Source: Saccharina japonica (taxonomy: Eukaryota; Sar; Phaeophyceae; Laminariales; Laminariaceae). From it: 64,000 nucleotides of DNA. The stretch covers positions 1 through 64,000 of the forward strand of contig MEHQ01003837.1 of assembly GCA_008828725.1 (NCBI GenBank), in the 5' to 3' direction. The position numbers were made by a program, and so were the translations under genes. The notes beneath the pieces were generated by a model. The model had not been told where the DNA came from. It made no database searches and was given only the letters and a program-made list of their open reading frames with translations. This document shows positions 11,588 through 24,000 of this stretch, in pieces. Within the stretch, counting starts at the first letter, position 1. Each line of letters begins with the position of its first letter.

Positions 11588-11815
11588 TCGTACAGAGTCT
11601 GACGCCAGCCGACGACGGAAGAAAGGGCTGAAGTCCGAGTCTTCTCGCGAAAAAAAAAGGCAAGGCACGAAAGAACAAGCAGTACGTACGTAGTGGGAAG
11701 GGGGGAGAAAAATATCTGCTACGAACGCCTACTTACGTGGCATGAACGTCTCATGATGTGTGAACCCGGATCTGAGTTACTACTATTAATATTCATATTA
11801 ATAGGAGGGAGAGAT
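11588..11815 (+). repeat. Degenerate SINE body
   Basis: CGACGGAAGAAAGGGCTGAA, TCTCGCGAAAAAA, GTAGTGGGAAGGGGGGAG, CCCGGATCTGAGTTAC and AGGAGGGAGAGA match the ordered words of the tRNA-derived SINE at 38381-38722. There are insertions between blocks and the tRNA-like head is missing. Confidence 0.55.
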
Positions 11816-11844
11816 CATAATAGCAAGGGCGAAGATTATTACAC

Positions 11845-12125
11845 CTCGGACGGACAGATCATATAGATCATATAGATCAAGATGTATCATTACCAGTTGA
11901 TGATCTAGATATTGCCTCAAAAGGCAGATTTACTCCCGATCTTGTATGATCTGTATGATCTAGCTCATGTTGTCGGGTGGGAACCGTATAATCTGCATGC
12001 TCTAGCAAATGTTTCCTGGATTGGATCTGTCCTACGCAGATCCTTCACAATCTCTCACAGCGGCATACAGGCGAGGAAGTAAATCGTCTAGATCATGATC
12101 TGTATGATCTGTACCAGGTGTGTAC
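11845..12125 (+). repeat. AGATCAT-rich dispersed repeat
   Basis: CACCTCGGACGGACAGATCA, then many AGATCATATAG/ATGATCTGTATGATC words, CTAGCTCATGTTG, ACCGTATAATCTGCATG, ATGTTTCCTG and CTCACAGCGGCATACAGG. The same ordered blocks occur at 20050-20395 (reverse), 33925-34290 and 42020-42245. The family has an internal simple-repeat core. No ORF. Confidence 0.75.
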
Positions 12126-13029
12126 AAATTGTAAATGGGATAGACGAAAAAATACCCGCCATCTGATAGGACGCCGAGATACAATACTGCTGGTACTGGC
12201 CCAGGCTACACGTGTGACAGCTTCCATATTTGAGAAAGGTGTGTTTCACGTTCCACACAAAAACTCAGTGTAGCCGCTCGCGAATTCCTTACTTGACCGG
12301 TACATCGCGCACTTCGTGTATACGGCAGTAGCGTTGTATCGTACTGACCTATTTACGTAGAGCATACATACATACCTGGTACCTATCGTAGCGAGGAGTA
12401 CGCTACGTTCGTATGTATGATCAGCTGTTTCCATGTACTGTATACGAGACAAGCAGCAGACATCAATATCAATACCGGTAGTATAACGAGCTGCCGTCGG
12501 ATACCAGGAAAGCGAAGAAAGGGCAAAAACAAAAACTACTGCTGTCGGCATTATACTGTTAATAGTATGTACACACGTACAGCAGTAGTGGTCCCTCTAT
12601 ACTGCCGGTTGAGTAGTGCTGGTTGCCCGCTATACGTACTCGTAGTCCCGGTGATTTCGCTTGGCACCGCAGAGGAGATTAACCAGTGTGGCAGTGTACG
12701 GAGTAGTAGTGCCGGTAATACTAGCTGTAGAAAATAGGCAACAACAGGCGCCGACGACGGCGACTTCTGACCTTGCTTGCTTCGTCGAGTCTTGCGTCCC
12801 GTGTATATATCCCAACCGTACCAGATACCGGTACTGCTGTATGTTCAGCCGTTGTATCAAATTCAAAATACCAGGTACGAAGCGCTATTTTATTGTGCTT
12901 GGTGTTTGGTGATTACTCGTCATAGCAGCGTAACTGCTGGAGGCTTAGAGGAGGGTTGCTTGTTGCTTGCCGCGTATTCGCGGAAATGGTTGACGCACAC
13001 TCTGTACGAGACGAATAGAACTCGCAACC

Positions 13030-13195
13030 CTCAGCCAATTAGACCAACCCAAAAACCTGGCCAATAAGCTAATCAGGAATCAGGTCAATGCTAACCCTGA
13101 CCCTAAGCCAAACAGATCAATCCCGCCCCTGACCCTAAGCCGATCAGATCAATCCTAACCCTGGCCCTAAGCCAATCAGCAATCAGACAAAATCT
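13030..13195. repeat. Degenerate tandem repeat with CCCTAAGCC words
   Basis: Repeats of CCTGACCCTAAGCCAAACAG, CCTGACCCTAAGCCGATCAG and CCTGGCCCTAAGCCAATCAG are spaced about 40-45 bases apart. It contains CCCTAA but not in telomere register. Confidence 0.7.
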
Positions 13196-13589
13196 CGAAA
13201 AAGTGGTACGTACGAGTACGCTCTACGACTGGCCTGGAGACGGAGACAAAAAAAGGTGCAACACACGAGTATGTATCAGGGTACTGCTGTAAGAAATGCA
13301 TTTGAATTTGATTCCAGGTACAGCGGCAGCAGCAGCAGCACTGCTGTACGAGTGTTCTGCTACTGGTTGCTGGTGCTGCTGGTGCTACTAATGCTGCTCA
13401 GAGATGCCAGCAGGAGACAGCAATTTTCGCCAACTTTGACTTGACTTGACACCAAACTACTACGTACCATACCTGGTACCTGGTAGGTTTTAGAGGGGAA
13501 CCCTTGGCTCTGTGTACACCTCTTCACAGCGCTGGCTTTCCATTGCTTGGCATGTCTGTCTCCTGACATCTTTGCTGCTGGTGTTGCTG

Positions 13590-13590
<1 letters not shown>

Positions 13591-13621
<31 letters not shown>

Positions 13622-13807
13622 ACCCATGGCCAGCCAACTACAGCAGCAGAACCTAACTTTTCTACTACTGTAGTACGATTATATTAATATTAATAGTACA
13701 CCTATAGAGTACACTATTACGTAGTTTTGAGGTGCATTTTCTCGTAAGGAGAGTTCGAGTTCGGTGTCCCATGATCGAAAAGTAATGGTGCATCATTGCT
13801 GGTGCTG

Positions 13808-13838
<31 letters not shown>
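13591..13838. repeat. Two CTG arrays
   Basis: (CTG)n at about 13591-13621 and 13803-13836 are separated by unique sequence containing TATTAATATTAATAGTA. Neither is in a supported coding frame. Confidence 0.85.
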
Positions 13839-14521
13839 GGAAGCAACCGCAAGATTTCCGCTCTCCATCGTAACAAGGTTAGTTGTCCAAGCACACTCCA
13901 GACGATCGCGTGTGTCGCCCGGTGTCGTAGCAGCTTCGCAGTGAGGGCGAGCTACGCGTTACGTACTATGAATACATAGCCAAGATGGATCGTCGCCAGT
14001 ACTGTTGCTGCTGCTGTTGCTGGCGTTGCTGCTGCATGCTGCAAGATGTGCACATGTCTGCCCTAGACTACCTACATACGTTGCTGCTGTACTGCTGTCA
14101 ATACTACTGCCTGCTGTACCAGGTACCCGGAGGTACCTTATTTAGAGAGCGTGCCATGTGTCTACTGCTGGACTTCGTAAAGCTGTAGGTAGGTACTGGT
14201 AAGTTGGATGAGATGTGGCGCTATGTACGATAAGCTGTGGCGCTGTGTACGATATTACACGAATTGCACACTAACGATTGTCGTCCTGCTGGACTGCTGC
14301 TGCTGCTGCTGCTGCACTGCACTGCTGCACGCAACTTTGTGGCCTCATGATACTCTTCATATCATACGAGTAGTACGCGGTTTTAGGCTGCATAACCTGA
14401 CTCCTGACACCTGACACCCTGACCCCGGCATGACTTGAGAGATAAATAGATCGATTCTACGTACAGCAGTAGGGTGCGGCATATCGGTGCCGTAGACTGC
14501 TTGCTCTATACGTAAATTTTT

Positions 14522-14665
14522 GAAGCAATCGTAGCAGCAGCAGCGGTAGCAGCAGCAGCAGCAGCAGCGACGGCAGCAGCAGCAGCAGCAGCAGCAGCGG
14601 CGGCGGCGGCGGCGGCGGTAGCAGCAGCTGCAGCAGCCACCGCAGCGGCAGCGGCAGCGGAAGCC
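14522..14665. repeat. CAG/CGG trinucleotide array
   Basis: About 140 bases of GCA, GCG and AGC repeats, mixing CAG with a pure CGG block. On the minus strand it could be read as poly-Ala or poly-Leu depending on frame; no flanking domain supports translation. Confidence 0.85.
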
Positions 14666-15093
14666 AGTGTGCTTTTCTTTGAACGACCAAACAACATTTT
14701 TGCCCATGTTTTTTCAATCAAATTTCCAGCCTCTCCCTCGCGCGGGCGGGTTGTTGGGGGCAACCGAAAGAAAACAAAAAACAATTGTCGGCAAAAGTCA
14801 CCTGTAGATTGGAGAGATTGGCCGCCAGAGAGCTCGAGAGGTCGATTTGACCCACTAACGACTGCGGTGCCGCCATCCTTCAGCCTTGTATCCTTTAAAG
14901 TGCTCCAGAAATGTCGAGAGGGGGTTTGGTTTCAGGAGGGGTCATATGTTGCTCAAATCGAGAGTTGCTTAAGAATATCTGGCGTTATTGATTAGGGGAG
15001 GATTTACACTTTGGGTGAGAGAATCCTGTCCCGCGGTCCAGTTTCGTGTCTTGCTCTAGTCGCTGGAGGTAGCCAGACAACACCACGGCCATC

Positions 15094-18000
15094 ATGCCAT
15101 CGGATGCTGAGCTGGAACGAGATGTGAGGGAGGCTCTCCGCGTCGCGAATATGGACGAGATGTCCCTCAAAGTCATCCGCAAGCAGCTTGAAGTCAAGTG
15201 GCAGGTGAATTCAAAATATCAGCATAAACATATAATATGCTCGTGGTCCCGTGCTCGTTCTGTTCCCCACAGCAGTCAACTCTGTACTTACAGCAACATC
15301 AGCACCATGATACTACGAGTATACACCACTATGTACAGCACTATGTAGTCTACTCGTACAGCACTACAGCCTTTGGGTACAAGACGCCATACGGAGAAAA
15401 CTAGCACCAAGAAGAAGGAGGCTGAGGTTTACAGGAAGATAATAAATCAAAACGCGGTTGATACCGGAGTTGATGTGGAACGCGCGCTTTCCCAACTTAG
15501 AAATTCGGGCTACGAGTACGATGATACTCGTAGGATGATAGGGCAGAGTCCTCTGTTCAGGTCTTGGACAGCAGGACAGCAGGACCCATGTACGCTGGTG
15601 CCTGTACCAAAGGCAGTATGTATCACCAATATCACCGTGCTGGACTATACCCGCAGGTATCATATCACTATAGCTGTATGATACATACGATACGAGTGCG
15701 AGTTCCCCACTGGTTTTTCTAATGCATCTAAGCAATGACAGCAACAGCGGCCGGAATGGAAAGCCCCCGTTCAAGATGCCCTCTGCCTGCACACCTTCTT
15801 ACTTTACCCAGAGCTTTACCTGGTATCTATCCTCTTTTTTTGTGTCCTCCGAGCCGCACGGAGCACGCTCACGGGCAACCCAAGGAACGCCGGAGCCGCG
15901 CCCACAGCCCACAAGAATTCGCCTTTGAGACGATCGATTGTTGCTGTAATAGACTACGAGTATTAATAGACTTTTTACATGCCATAAATACGAGTACAAG
16001 GTTGCCTTTCCTCCGGGATGCGGGTTGCCTGAAACGCCGGGGGTGACGGAAGTTGAAAATGAGGAAAGGGGGAAAACACAGGCGAGCACAGGAGAACCCG
16101 CATGTACCGTGGCTGCCACAAAAGCAAATGCTTTCAGGCGCGGCACCTTTCGCGCGTGAGGAGAGCCAGGGATGGCTGCTCGCCGTTCTTTACCGCCCCC
16201 TCTGTTGTGACACCAGGCGAGGTGCGGGGTGTGACACAGCACCTCGCAAAAATCTGGTCTGTGGTTCGATCTCCTGCTAAGCACTCAGCACCGCCTTTCC
16301 CTTCAACACCGCTGTGAGATGCTCTGCCTCCACATTCCACAGAAACACACGCACATGCATAGAAGCACCGCGGCTGTCACAAAAGGAAAGGGTTTGAAAC
16401 GCGGCGGCTGCTGTTGCACCATGGCTGTCTCAATGGAACGAGCTTCGCTCGAAAAGCGGCTGCTTTCAAGAGGGTTTTGTGTGGGTTTCCATCGTCCTGC
16501 GCGGCTTGGCGAGGCGGAACGCACTCCCTTAGAGCCAGCTCTCTCGTCTATGAACGCCTGGGGCATGCACTGCGGAGATCGTCCGGGGCCCAAACGTGCG
16601 CCGTAATGTACGCGCGAGCTCCCTGGCTGGTCCCCAGCTGCAGGAAGCGCGAGAAAAGCCCCGCGCCCGCAGGAGAAGAGCTTGCAAATTTGCTAAGAAA
16701 AATGCTTTGGGATATACATACTTCGTATATACAGTAGTCGTATACGGGGGGCGAACACGCGAAGAAGGTAAAAATGTTGAAAACCAAGCAAAAGTCACAA
16801 AGCTACAAGCTGATGGGTGATGTGTTCGTGCTTTTTTAGCTTTAAGACACGCAGAAACTCTGCGGCTACGACGTATTGTACCTGGTCTAACCTTAGCAGG
16901 GGATCCCTCGGGGTTTATCCCGTGGTTTTGGGCGGGATTCAGGATTATCCCGTGGTCCCTTGATAAATGTGAAATCCCGTTCCCGCACAAACGAATCCCG
17001 CACAAATGATAATATCCCGTTCCCGCGCCACGGAAAGCTGTAAACCCTGTTCCCGCACAAAAGCGTCCCTCGCAAAAAACAAAGTCCAGTTCACGCACAA
17101 ACAAGTCCCGCACAATTCAGGATATGTCCCGAATCCCGCGAGTAGAGTAGCGTCAAATCCTGCCGCATAATTCGTAATGAAAATCACCCTCCCGCGGAAG
17201 GAAGGACTCATGGCAGAGTAAGTACAAGCAACAGGTTCCGGGTTCAAATATCACGTGCGATGTGTTTCTGTTTTCCTTCTGGTCTTTTACACAAAAACAT
17301 GTATTAACAGTGTTAACCTATCAATGGTGTACTGTCAACCTGGTATAAAACATTGAAATTCCTGGTGACATGAGGAATATTGAATATTGCCCGCGTGTAT
17401 AACATAACAATATACTCCCCAAAATATACTCCCGTTTATTCCCGTCGTGACTACTTCTATCTCGTCCCGGGGAGTACCGAGGTGGCCGGATCCCGCACGA
17501 ACTATTCCGTCGAATCCTGTCGTGGCTATATCCCGTACAATATATCCCGCTGAGTCCCGCGGTGGCTTGATCCCGTCCCGCGGAGTCCCGCCGTGATCCC
17601 TTTCGAGAAATCGCGTTGAGTCCCGCGGTGGCTTAATCCCGTCCCGCGGAGTCCCGCCGTGATCCCGTACGATAAATCCCGTTGAGTCCCGCGGTGACTT
17701 AATCCCGTCCCGCGGAGTCCCGCCGTGGCCAGATCCTACACACATATCATATGTACGAGGTACCGTTTAGCCCCCTGGGGTAGCTGAGTCCCGCGGGATG
17801 TGGTCCAGTGAGTCGAAAAGGCGTCCCGAGGAATGCCCTGAATGTAAACCTGACGTATGCCCCCAGAGTGTGATACTCGACGCGAGTCGACGAGGGAAGA
17901 AAGTGCTGAAATCTTCTCGCGATAAAAGTGCAAAGCACGCACGAACCGTAGTGGGGAGCGAGGAGAAGAGCCTACTTCGTGACCCCGGATCTGAGGTACG

Positions 18001-21000
18001 ACTCAAGAGGGAGAGAGAAAAGAGGGGCGAATATAGTAAATGGGATGAAAATAAATAAATAAAGTGTGATACCGTGACACCATAAGACGTTGCACGGAGG
18101 GGCGGCGCGTATTAGATGGGAGCTCGTCGACCCCGCTTTCTCGGAAACCGACAGCACAGCAGTGGAGGACAAATATGATATGTTGCACGCATATATGAAA
18201 GGCACTTTTGGTGCGGAAATCGTACAAAACTCTAACTTTTTTCGTCTGGCGACACGGGTCGTTTCTCGCGCCCTCGGGTGCGGGGCACTCAGGGGGCCCG
18301 CGTGTACACCACGGCGCAGGTTGTGTGTCCCGGCCGGGCTCTGTGGCGCAAGCACTGGGCGTTCAAAAGTTGCGTGATCATCTGGCAAGTAACTACGGGA
18401 TCGCATTCCGGCGAGCCAGAGCCAAGCAGGACAATGGAAACCCACCCACACACGCACATACGATTAGTAGGTTTGCGCGTGTGTTGTCTGCTTGTGTCAC
18501 TCGCACCTCACCTGGTCGCCTGGCCACGTCGCACCTCGAGCGTGGCCACCTGACCACCTGGCCGCCTTGCACCTTGGCCAACCTCGCATGGAAGAGCGGT
18601 CACGCCTCGGGCTCGTTTCTTCGTGCCACGGCGCTTTTGTGTGTGTGCGAGTATGTATCCGAGGATGACGAACGAAAAAAAACTCGCAAGGAGCGGTGCA
18701 ATTGATTTTGCTTTGGGAACCCTGTTGTAGAGCAAAATGCCATTTATTCAAGGTTCATCGGTTGATCTGGGAACTTTCATGCTTGGTTTGGCTGGCACTT
18801 TCGCCGACATCGCATACAATCTCGGCATCATAGCAGCAGCAACAGCAGCAGCAGCAGCTCTTCCCCCCGACAATGTCCCTTGCATTTGAGAAGCATCTGC
18901 CCAAACGACAGCCTTGCAGCAACAAGCAGCGGTACCACAGCAGTAGCAGCAGCAGTTGCAGCAGCGAACCCCACATAGGCTCATACACACAGGAGGAACG
19001 CCTGTGTGTTTCTTGTTGGCCCTTTTCAACTTGCGACACCCCCTGGATTTGAAGTCAACCGAAGGGGGACCTTGTACCTGATATGAGTATATATTACAAA
19101 GCAAGAAACAGGAGTACTATCGCAGGCTTAAGTTTCATCTTGTTGCTTGTGTTACACGGTGTACTGTGCGTGAGTGGTGTGCGGAACGCAGCAGGGCTTG
19201 AAACATAAATGGGAGTTACTGCAGTAATTGTTGGCTCGACACTTGCACGAAATATGAGACCATTACCAGGTATGTTTTATGTTCAAGATAGTGTAGAAGA
19301 GCGTCGCATAAGGATGGATGTGAGCCTGGCGCGAAACAAAGTTTTCTTACGTGGGAGTCCCGTACTACTACTGCTGTATGCATGCACAGAAATCGTAGTC
19401 CCCACTGGTAGACTGCTATAACTGGTGTTCCTGCTGCTGGAAGATCGGAGGTTGGAATCCCCGGAAAATAAAAACTAATGAGGCGTTTTTTTTTTTTTTC
19501 TGTGTCTCCTGACGTCGCCGAAAGGAAGGGAAAATGCGCGAGTTGGCAAAAAGTTCGATGAAAACCATCGAGCAGTGTGTGTGTGTGTGTTCTTCACATT
19601 AAACCTTCCTTTCTACCCGTCGACATCCAGCACACCCAGTGTCCGTGCCGATTCATCATCCTAAAAAGGTACCAGTTCTGAGGTCACAAAACTACGACAC
19701 AGAGATACTACGCTCAGTGCAGTAAGCAGAGCAGACAATGCAATGCCATATACGACAGGCAAGACCTTCCCTGCTAGCAATCCAGGTGCATGCAAGAGAA
19801 AAAAAGAGAAAAGAAAGAAAAAAGCGAAAAGGAAAAATAATAGAAAGTAAACATACTGAAGCAAATCAACAATCAAGCAACCAAACAAAAGCATGACAAA
19901 ATGAAAATAAAAAAAAATGTCGTGCTTCTCCCAGATGAGATGCGACATCTAGTTAACAGAAACCAAATGAAATGAAACGAAACGAGTGGGAAGGTTTAAC
20001 TAACTCTCCCCGCGAGCTAATAACCAAGGTATACACGTATGTACAGCGGGGGAGGTGGGTAGGCCACACCTCGGGTAGATCATCGACAGATAGATCATCT
20101 AGACTATCTGCAGACAAATCATGTACAGATAGATCATCTAGATCATCTACAGCTAGATCCTCACCTATGGTTATAATATGTTGTGCGGGATCTGTACAGT
20201 ACAGATCTAACCCAGGAAACATGCCCTACAGTAGATCATGCAGATGGCACGGCTCCCACCCGGCAATATGAGCTATGAATACGAGATCCTGCAGATCATA
20301 CAGATCATATAGAGCATACAGATCAGGAATCTATCTTCCCTGAAAGAGCTAGATCATGCAGTGGAAATCGACGATCTGTCCGATGTGTGGGGTAGACCCT
20401 CTGACGCATGCTACGGTAGCCTGCATGCAGGTGCACCTTGTTTTTTTCTGAGAGTGGTCACTTGAGGAGCTCTATACTAACACCAAGTCAAAAACGGATT
20501 TTGGAGGAAAGAAAAATTGCTCTATATAAACCCAAGAACAATCCCATGGCCTAACTATAAAATGAAAGTTATTGCGACACAAGGGAGGAAATTCCGACGA
20601 TTTTTGGGTTAAGGAGCCTTTAGTAGGTCATTCAGAACTGAAAAAAATGTTCCACACTTAATTCCAAGCAGTTTGTCCCCAAATTCGTGGAACCAGTTCT
20701 TGAGGGGTTAATAGTTAATAGGTCATTCAGAAACGAATTCAGCCAAAACAATGAACCAATCCCATGGCCTAACTATAAAATGAAAGTTATTGCGACACAC
20801 GGGAGGAAATTCCGACGATTTTGAGTTAACCCTTTTAGAACTGTAGTCCCGTTATGGGGACAAACCACTCTAATTATAAGCAATGTGTCCCCAAAACGGG
20901 GCTGCAGTTCTAAAAGGGTTCAGAACCGGTCCCCCGTTTTTGGGGACAAATTACTTGGAATTCGTGTGGGATAACTTTTCAGTTCTGGTTGGGTTAACCC

Positions 21001-24000
21001 TTATGGGACTGGAGTCCCGTTTTGGGGACAAATTACTTAGAATTAGAGTGGTTTGTCCCCGAAACAGGACTGCAGTCCTAAAAGGGTTAAGGAACCTTTA
21101 CTAGTTCATTCAGAAACGAATTCAGCCAAAATAAGGTATACCGTATACCTCTATCGTAGCACGCGTCCTCTATTACGAGGAACCACAGTAAGTATAATAT
21201 AGGACCTGCGGTTTGCACAAAAAAAAACTACGTACCAGGTACATATTCAACTATTTTACCAACAACATAATATTTGGTCCTATTTACTATTGATATGGTC
21301 CCCGGTAATAATAAACGCCTCTCGGGACCACGGGTTGTTCTGGGGATCGTTGAGTGTAAACAAAACGTTTTTAAAAGCGTTCTTGCGATTTGAGCTGAGG
21401 AGTGAACGTGACGGAACACAAAAACAAACACACACCGAGAACACACACACATATACACAAACATACACAAACAATACACAACAAAAAAGTATTACCAACC
21501 CCGGACACGCCCCCCCCCACACACCCTATAAGTACATGAGTATACCATGTGAGAGGCCACGGGGCTGACTAATCGATTATAAAAAAAAAAAAACAAAGCG
21601 GAAAAATGAATATCTTGTATTTTTGCAATGTAAAAAACGACAGTAAAAACAATATAACACGAACCTATCATCCGGCCCACTTTCGGGAAGGACCGCCTCG
21701 ATGCATTCCCCGTCTACAATATCGCTCGTGCGCACCCCGCTCTCCCCCTCCCCCCCCCGTCGTCCATATGCAAGTCCGCCTCACACGTGGTTCTTAGTAG
21801 GATGCAGCTCACCCTTCATGCGACTCGCCCAACACCTCACGGTGCTTCGCGCTTGGTGCTAGCAATGTCTGCCTGGTCGGTGAAAACCCGACATGCTCCG
21901 TCCCGGCATTGTAGGGATGCGAGGGTCTATGGTCATACGACTACGGACATGCATGAATATGAAGTACCCGTGTAAAACCAGTATCGAGCAACCGCATACC
22001 ACAACCCCCCCCACCCCCCACGCCTTGAACACACTAATTCGTTTATTTGAATCGCCGTCTATTTGATCGGTCGTTGCGCTGTATAGACTTACAAACCTAA
22101 TGCAAACTTAACCCAACATAACCCGCCGCATACGTCGCAAACAACGCAAAAACACGTCCACACAACAGGTGGACCTTTCTTCCAAAAAAGGGTTCTTGAA
22201 AGAAACGGTCACCTCAATCATGGCGGAGGGACAGGAACAGGAAGAGGAAGAGGAAGAGGAGGAGGAGGAGGGAGGAGAGGAGGAGGAGGAGGAGGGAGGA
22301 GGGGAGGAAGAGGAGGAGGAGGGGGTGGAGGAGAAGGAGGAGGAGGACGAGGAGGAGGAGGAGGTCGTGAAGCCGAAGAAGCCGAAACGGGCTGACTTCC
22401 AGGTGTCCCCCGCGCTGTTCGAGTTCCTCGGCAGCAAGGAGGAGTTCATGGCCCGAGGAGACGTGAGAAATGCCCCCCCCCCCCCCCCCCCCTCCGAACG
22501 CCCCCATGCTCCGTCCCGGCATTGTAGGGATGCCTTGGTATCTTGATTACAGTGCACGGGCAGGGGGTGTGTTATGTTATCACCCGTATTATACGGGTAC
22601 ATAGCGTTATATTCTCCCCCGTATGATACCTAGCGTTATATTATCACCCGGGTGTGGTAGGGGCACATCACGTTATCCTATCACCCGGGTGTGATACGGA
22701 TACATAGCGTTATCTTATCACCCGGGTGATACGGGTACATAGTGTTTATTATCATCCGTGTGATACGGGTGCATAACGTTATTTTATGGCCCGTGTGATA
22801 AGGGCCCATAGCGTTATCTTCATCACCCGTATGATACGGGTACATAACGTTATCTTATCACCCGGGTGTGATACGGGAACATAGCGTTATCTTATCCCCC
22901 AGGTGATACGAGTACATAGCGTTATCTTATTACCCGGGTGATAACGGGTACATGGCTTTATCTTATCACCCGGGTGTGATACGGGTACATAGCGCTATGT
23001 TGTCATCCGTGTGGTACGGGTACATAACGTTATGTTATCACCCGTGTGATAAGGGTACATAGGATTATATTATCACCCGTGTGATACGGGTACGTAGTAC
23101 GTAGCGTTATCTTATCACCCGGGTGTGACACGGGTACATAGCGTTTATTATCATCCGTGTGATACGGGTACATAACGTTATCTTATCATCCTTGTGATAA
23201 GGGTACATAACGTTATCTTATCACCCGTGTGATGAGGGTACATAACGTTATCTTATCACCCGTATGATACGGGTACATAGCGTTATCTTATCACTCGGGT
23301 GATACGGGTACATAGCGTTATCTCATCACCCGGGTGATAACGGGTACATGGCGTTATCTTATCACCCGGGTGATAACGGGTACCTGGTACATAGCGTTCA
23401 AGCGTACGGTAGAACGTTGACGTTGTTGCTTGTGGAGTTGAGCGTATGTTTTGTGCATGTATTTGTCCATTGCTTGCCCCTGTTTTTTTGTTGTTGATTT
23501 TTCCAGGTATGATTGAGTGTCTGTTTGCGGTTGTGTGAATGGCTGTTTGTATTATAATAGGCGTTTTGTGTGGCCGGGGGCGTTTGTGGGTTCTGTGGAG
23601 GGGTGGATTTACGGGTGGATTTGTCGGCGGGTTTTGGGATGCATGGGAGGGGTGCGTATTTCCCATTCTTGTATATTAAATAAAAAAATAAAAAAAAATA
23701 AAACAACAGCTGTGAGCTCGAGGATTTCGTCGGAACTCATCTTTGCTAGCTGAGTGTAATACTTCGATCGCGCGTATATATGTTGTATACATACGCTCAT
23801 GGTGTATGTGCACGTGTTTGTTGTGCGTGTGTTTGTATGTGCGCGTGTTTGTATGTGCACGTGTTTGTTTCGCGTATTTGTGTGTATGCGCATGTGTTTG
23901 TATAAGTTTAGTTCGAAGCATGTGTCCTCCATTGTAAAAAACTGTGCCCGATGACGCGTGCACCCTGTCCCCACCTCGCAGCGCTACTTTTATGTATTAC

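Larger units (their letters stand above)
15205..22168 (+). other. Intron 1 of the SWIB gene, 6964 bp
   Basis: Donor CAG|GTGAAT, acceptor CACAACAG|GTGGAC. The acceptor was chosen because the downstream codons complete the DEK_C domain. The intron holds the TCCCGC-type GC-rich repeats (16900-17760), a SINE body (17862-18060), an AGATCAT repeat (20050-20395), two hairpin MITEs and a C-tailed repeat (21789-21968). No second gene is recognised; 15370-15700 and 18090-18700 are open in places but match nothing known. Confidence 0.85.

Noticed and set aside
13030-13195. Interstitial telomere repeats (CCCTAA)
   Set aside because: CCCTAA occurs only within a repeat of about 40-45 bases with GCC and CAG spacers, not as tandem hexamers or heptamers.
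14506-14784. Poly-Ala protein divergent from the SWIB gene
   Set aside because: The Ala run is one frame of a CAG/CGG array and its short N-terminal part shows no domain; a divergent gene cannot be supported.
15370-15550. Phase-compatible exon 2 candidate for the SWIB gene after an ACAG acceptor
   Set aside because: It would join in frame, but the product does not continue the DEK_C domain, whereas 22169 does so exactly. It remains possible as a minor alternative exon.
22169-22546. Acidic 125-residue frame as a separate small gene
   Set aside because: It is exon 2 of the SWIB gene read past its donor into the intron; the start codon used would be GTG at the splice junction.
22570-23398. CRISPR-like repeat array
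   Set aside because: Units are contiguous without unique spacers and sit in a eukaryotic intron; this is a minisatellite.
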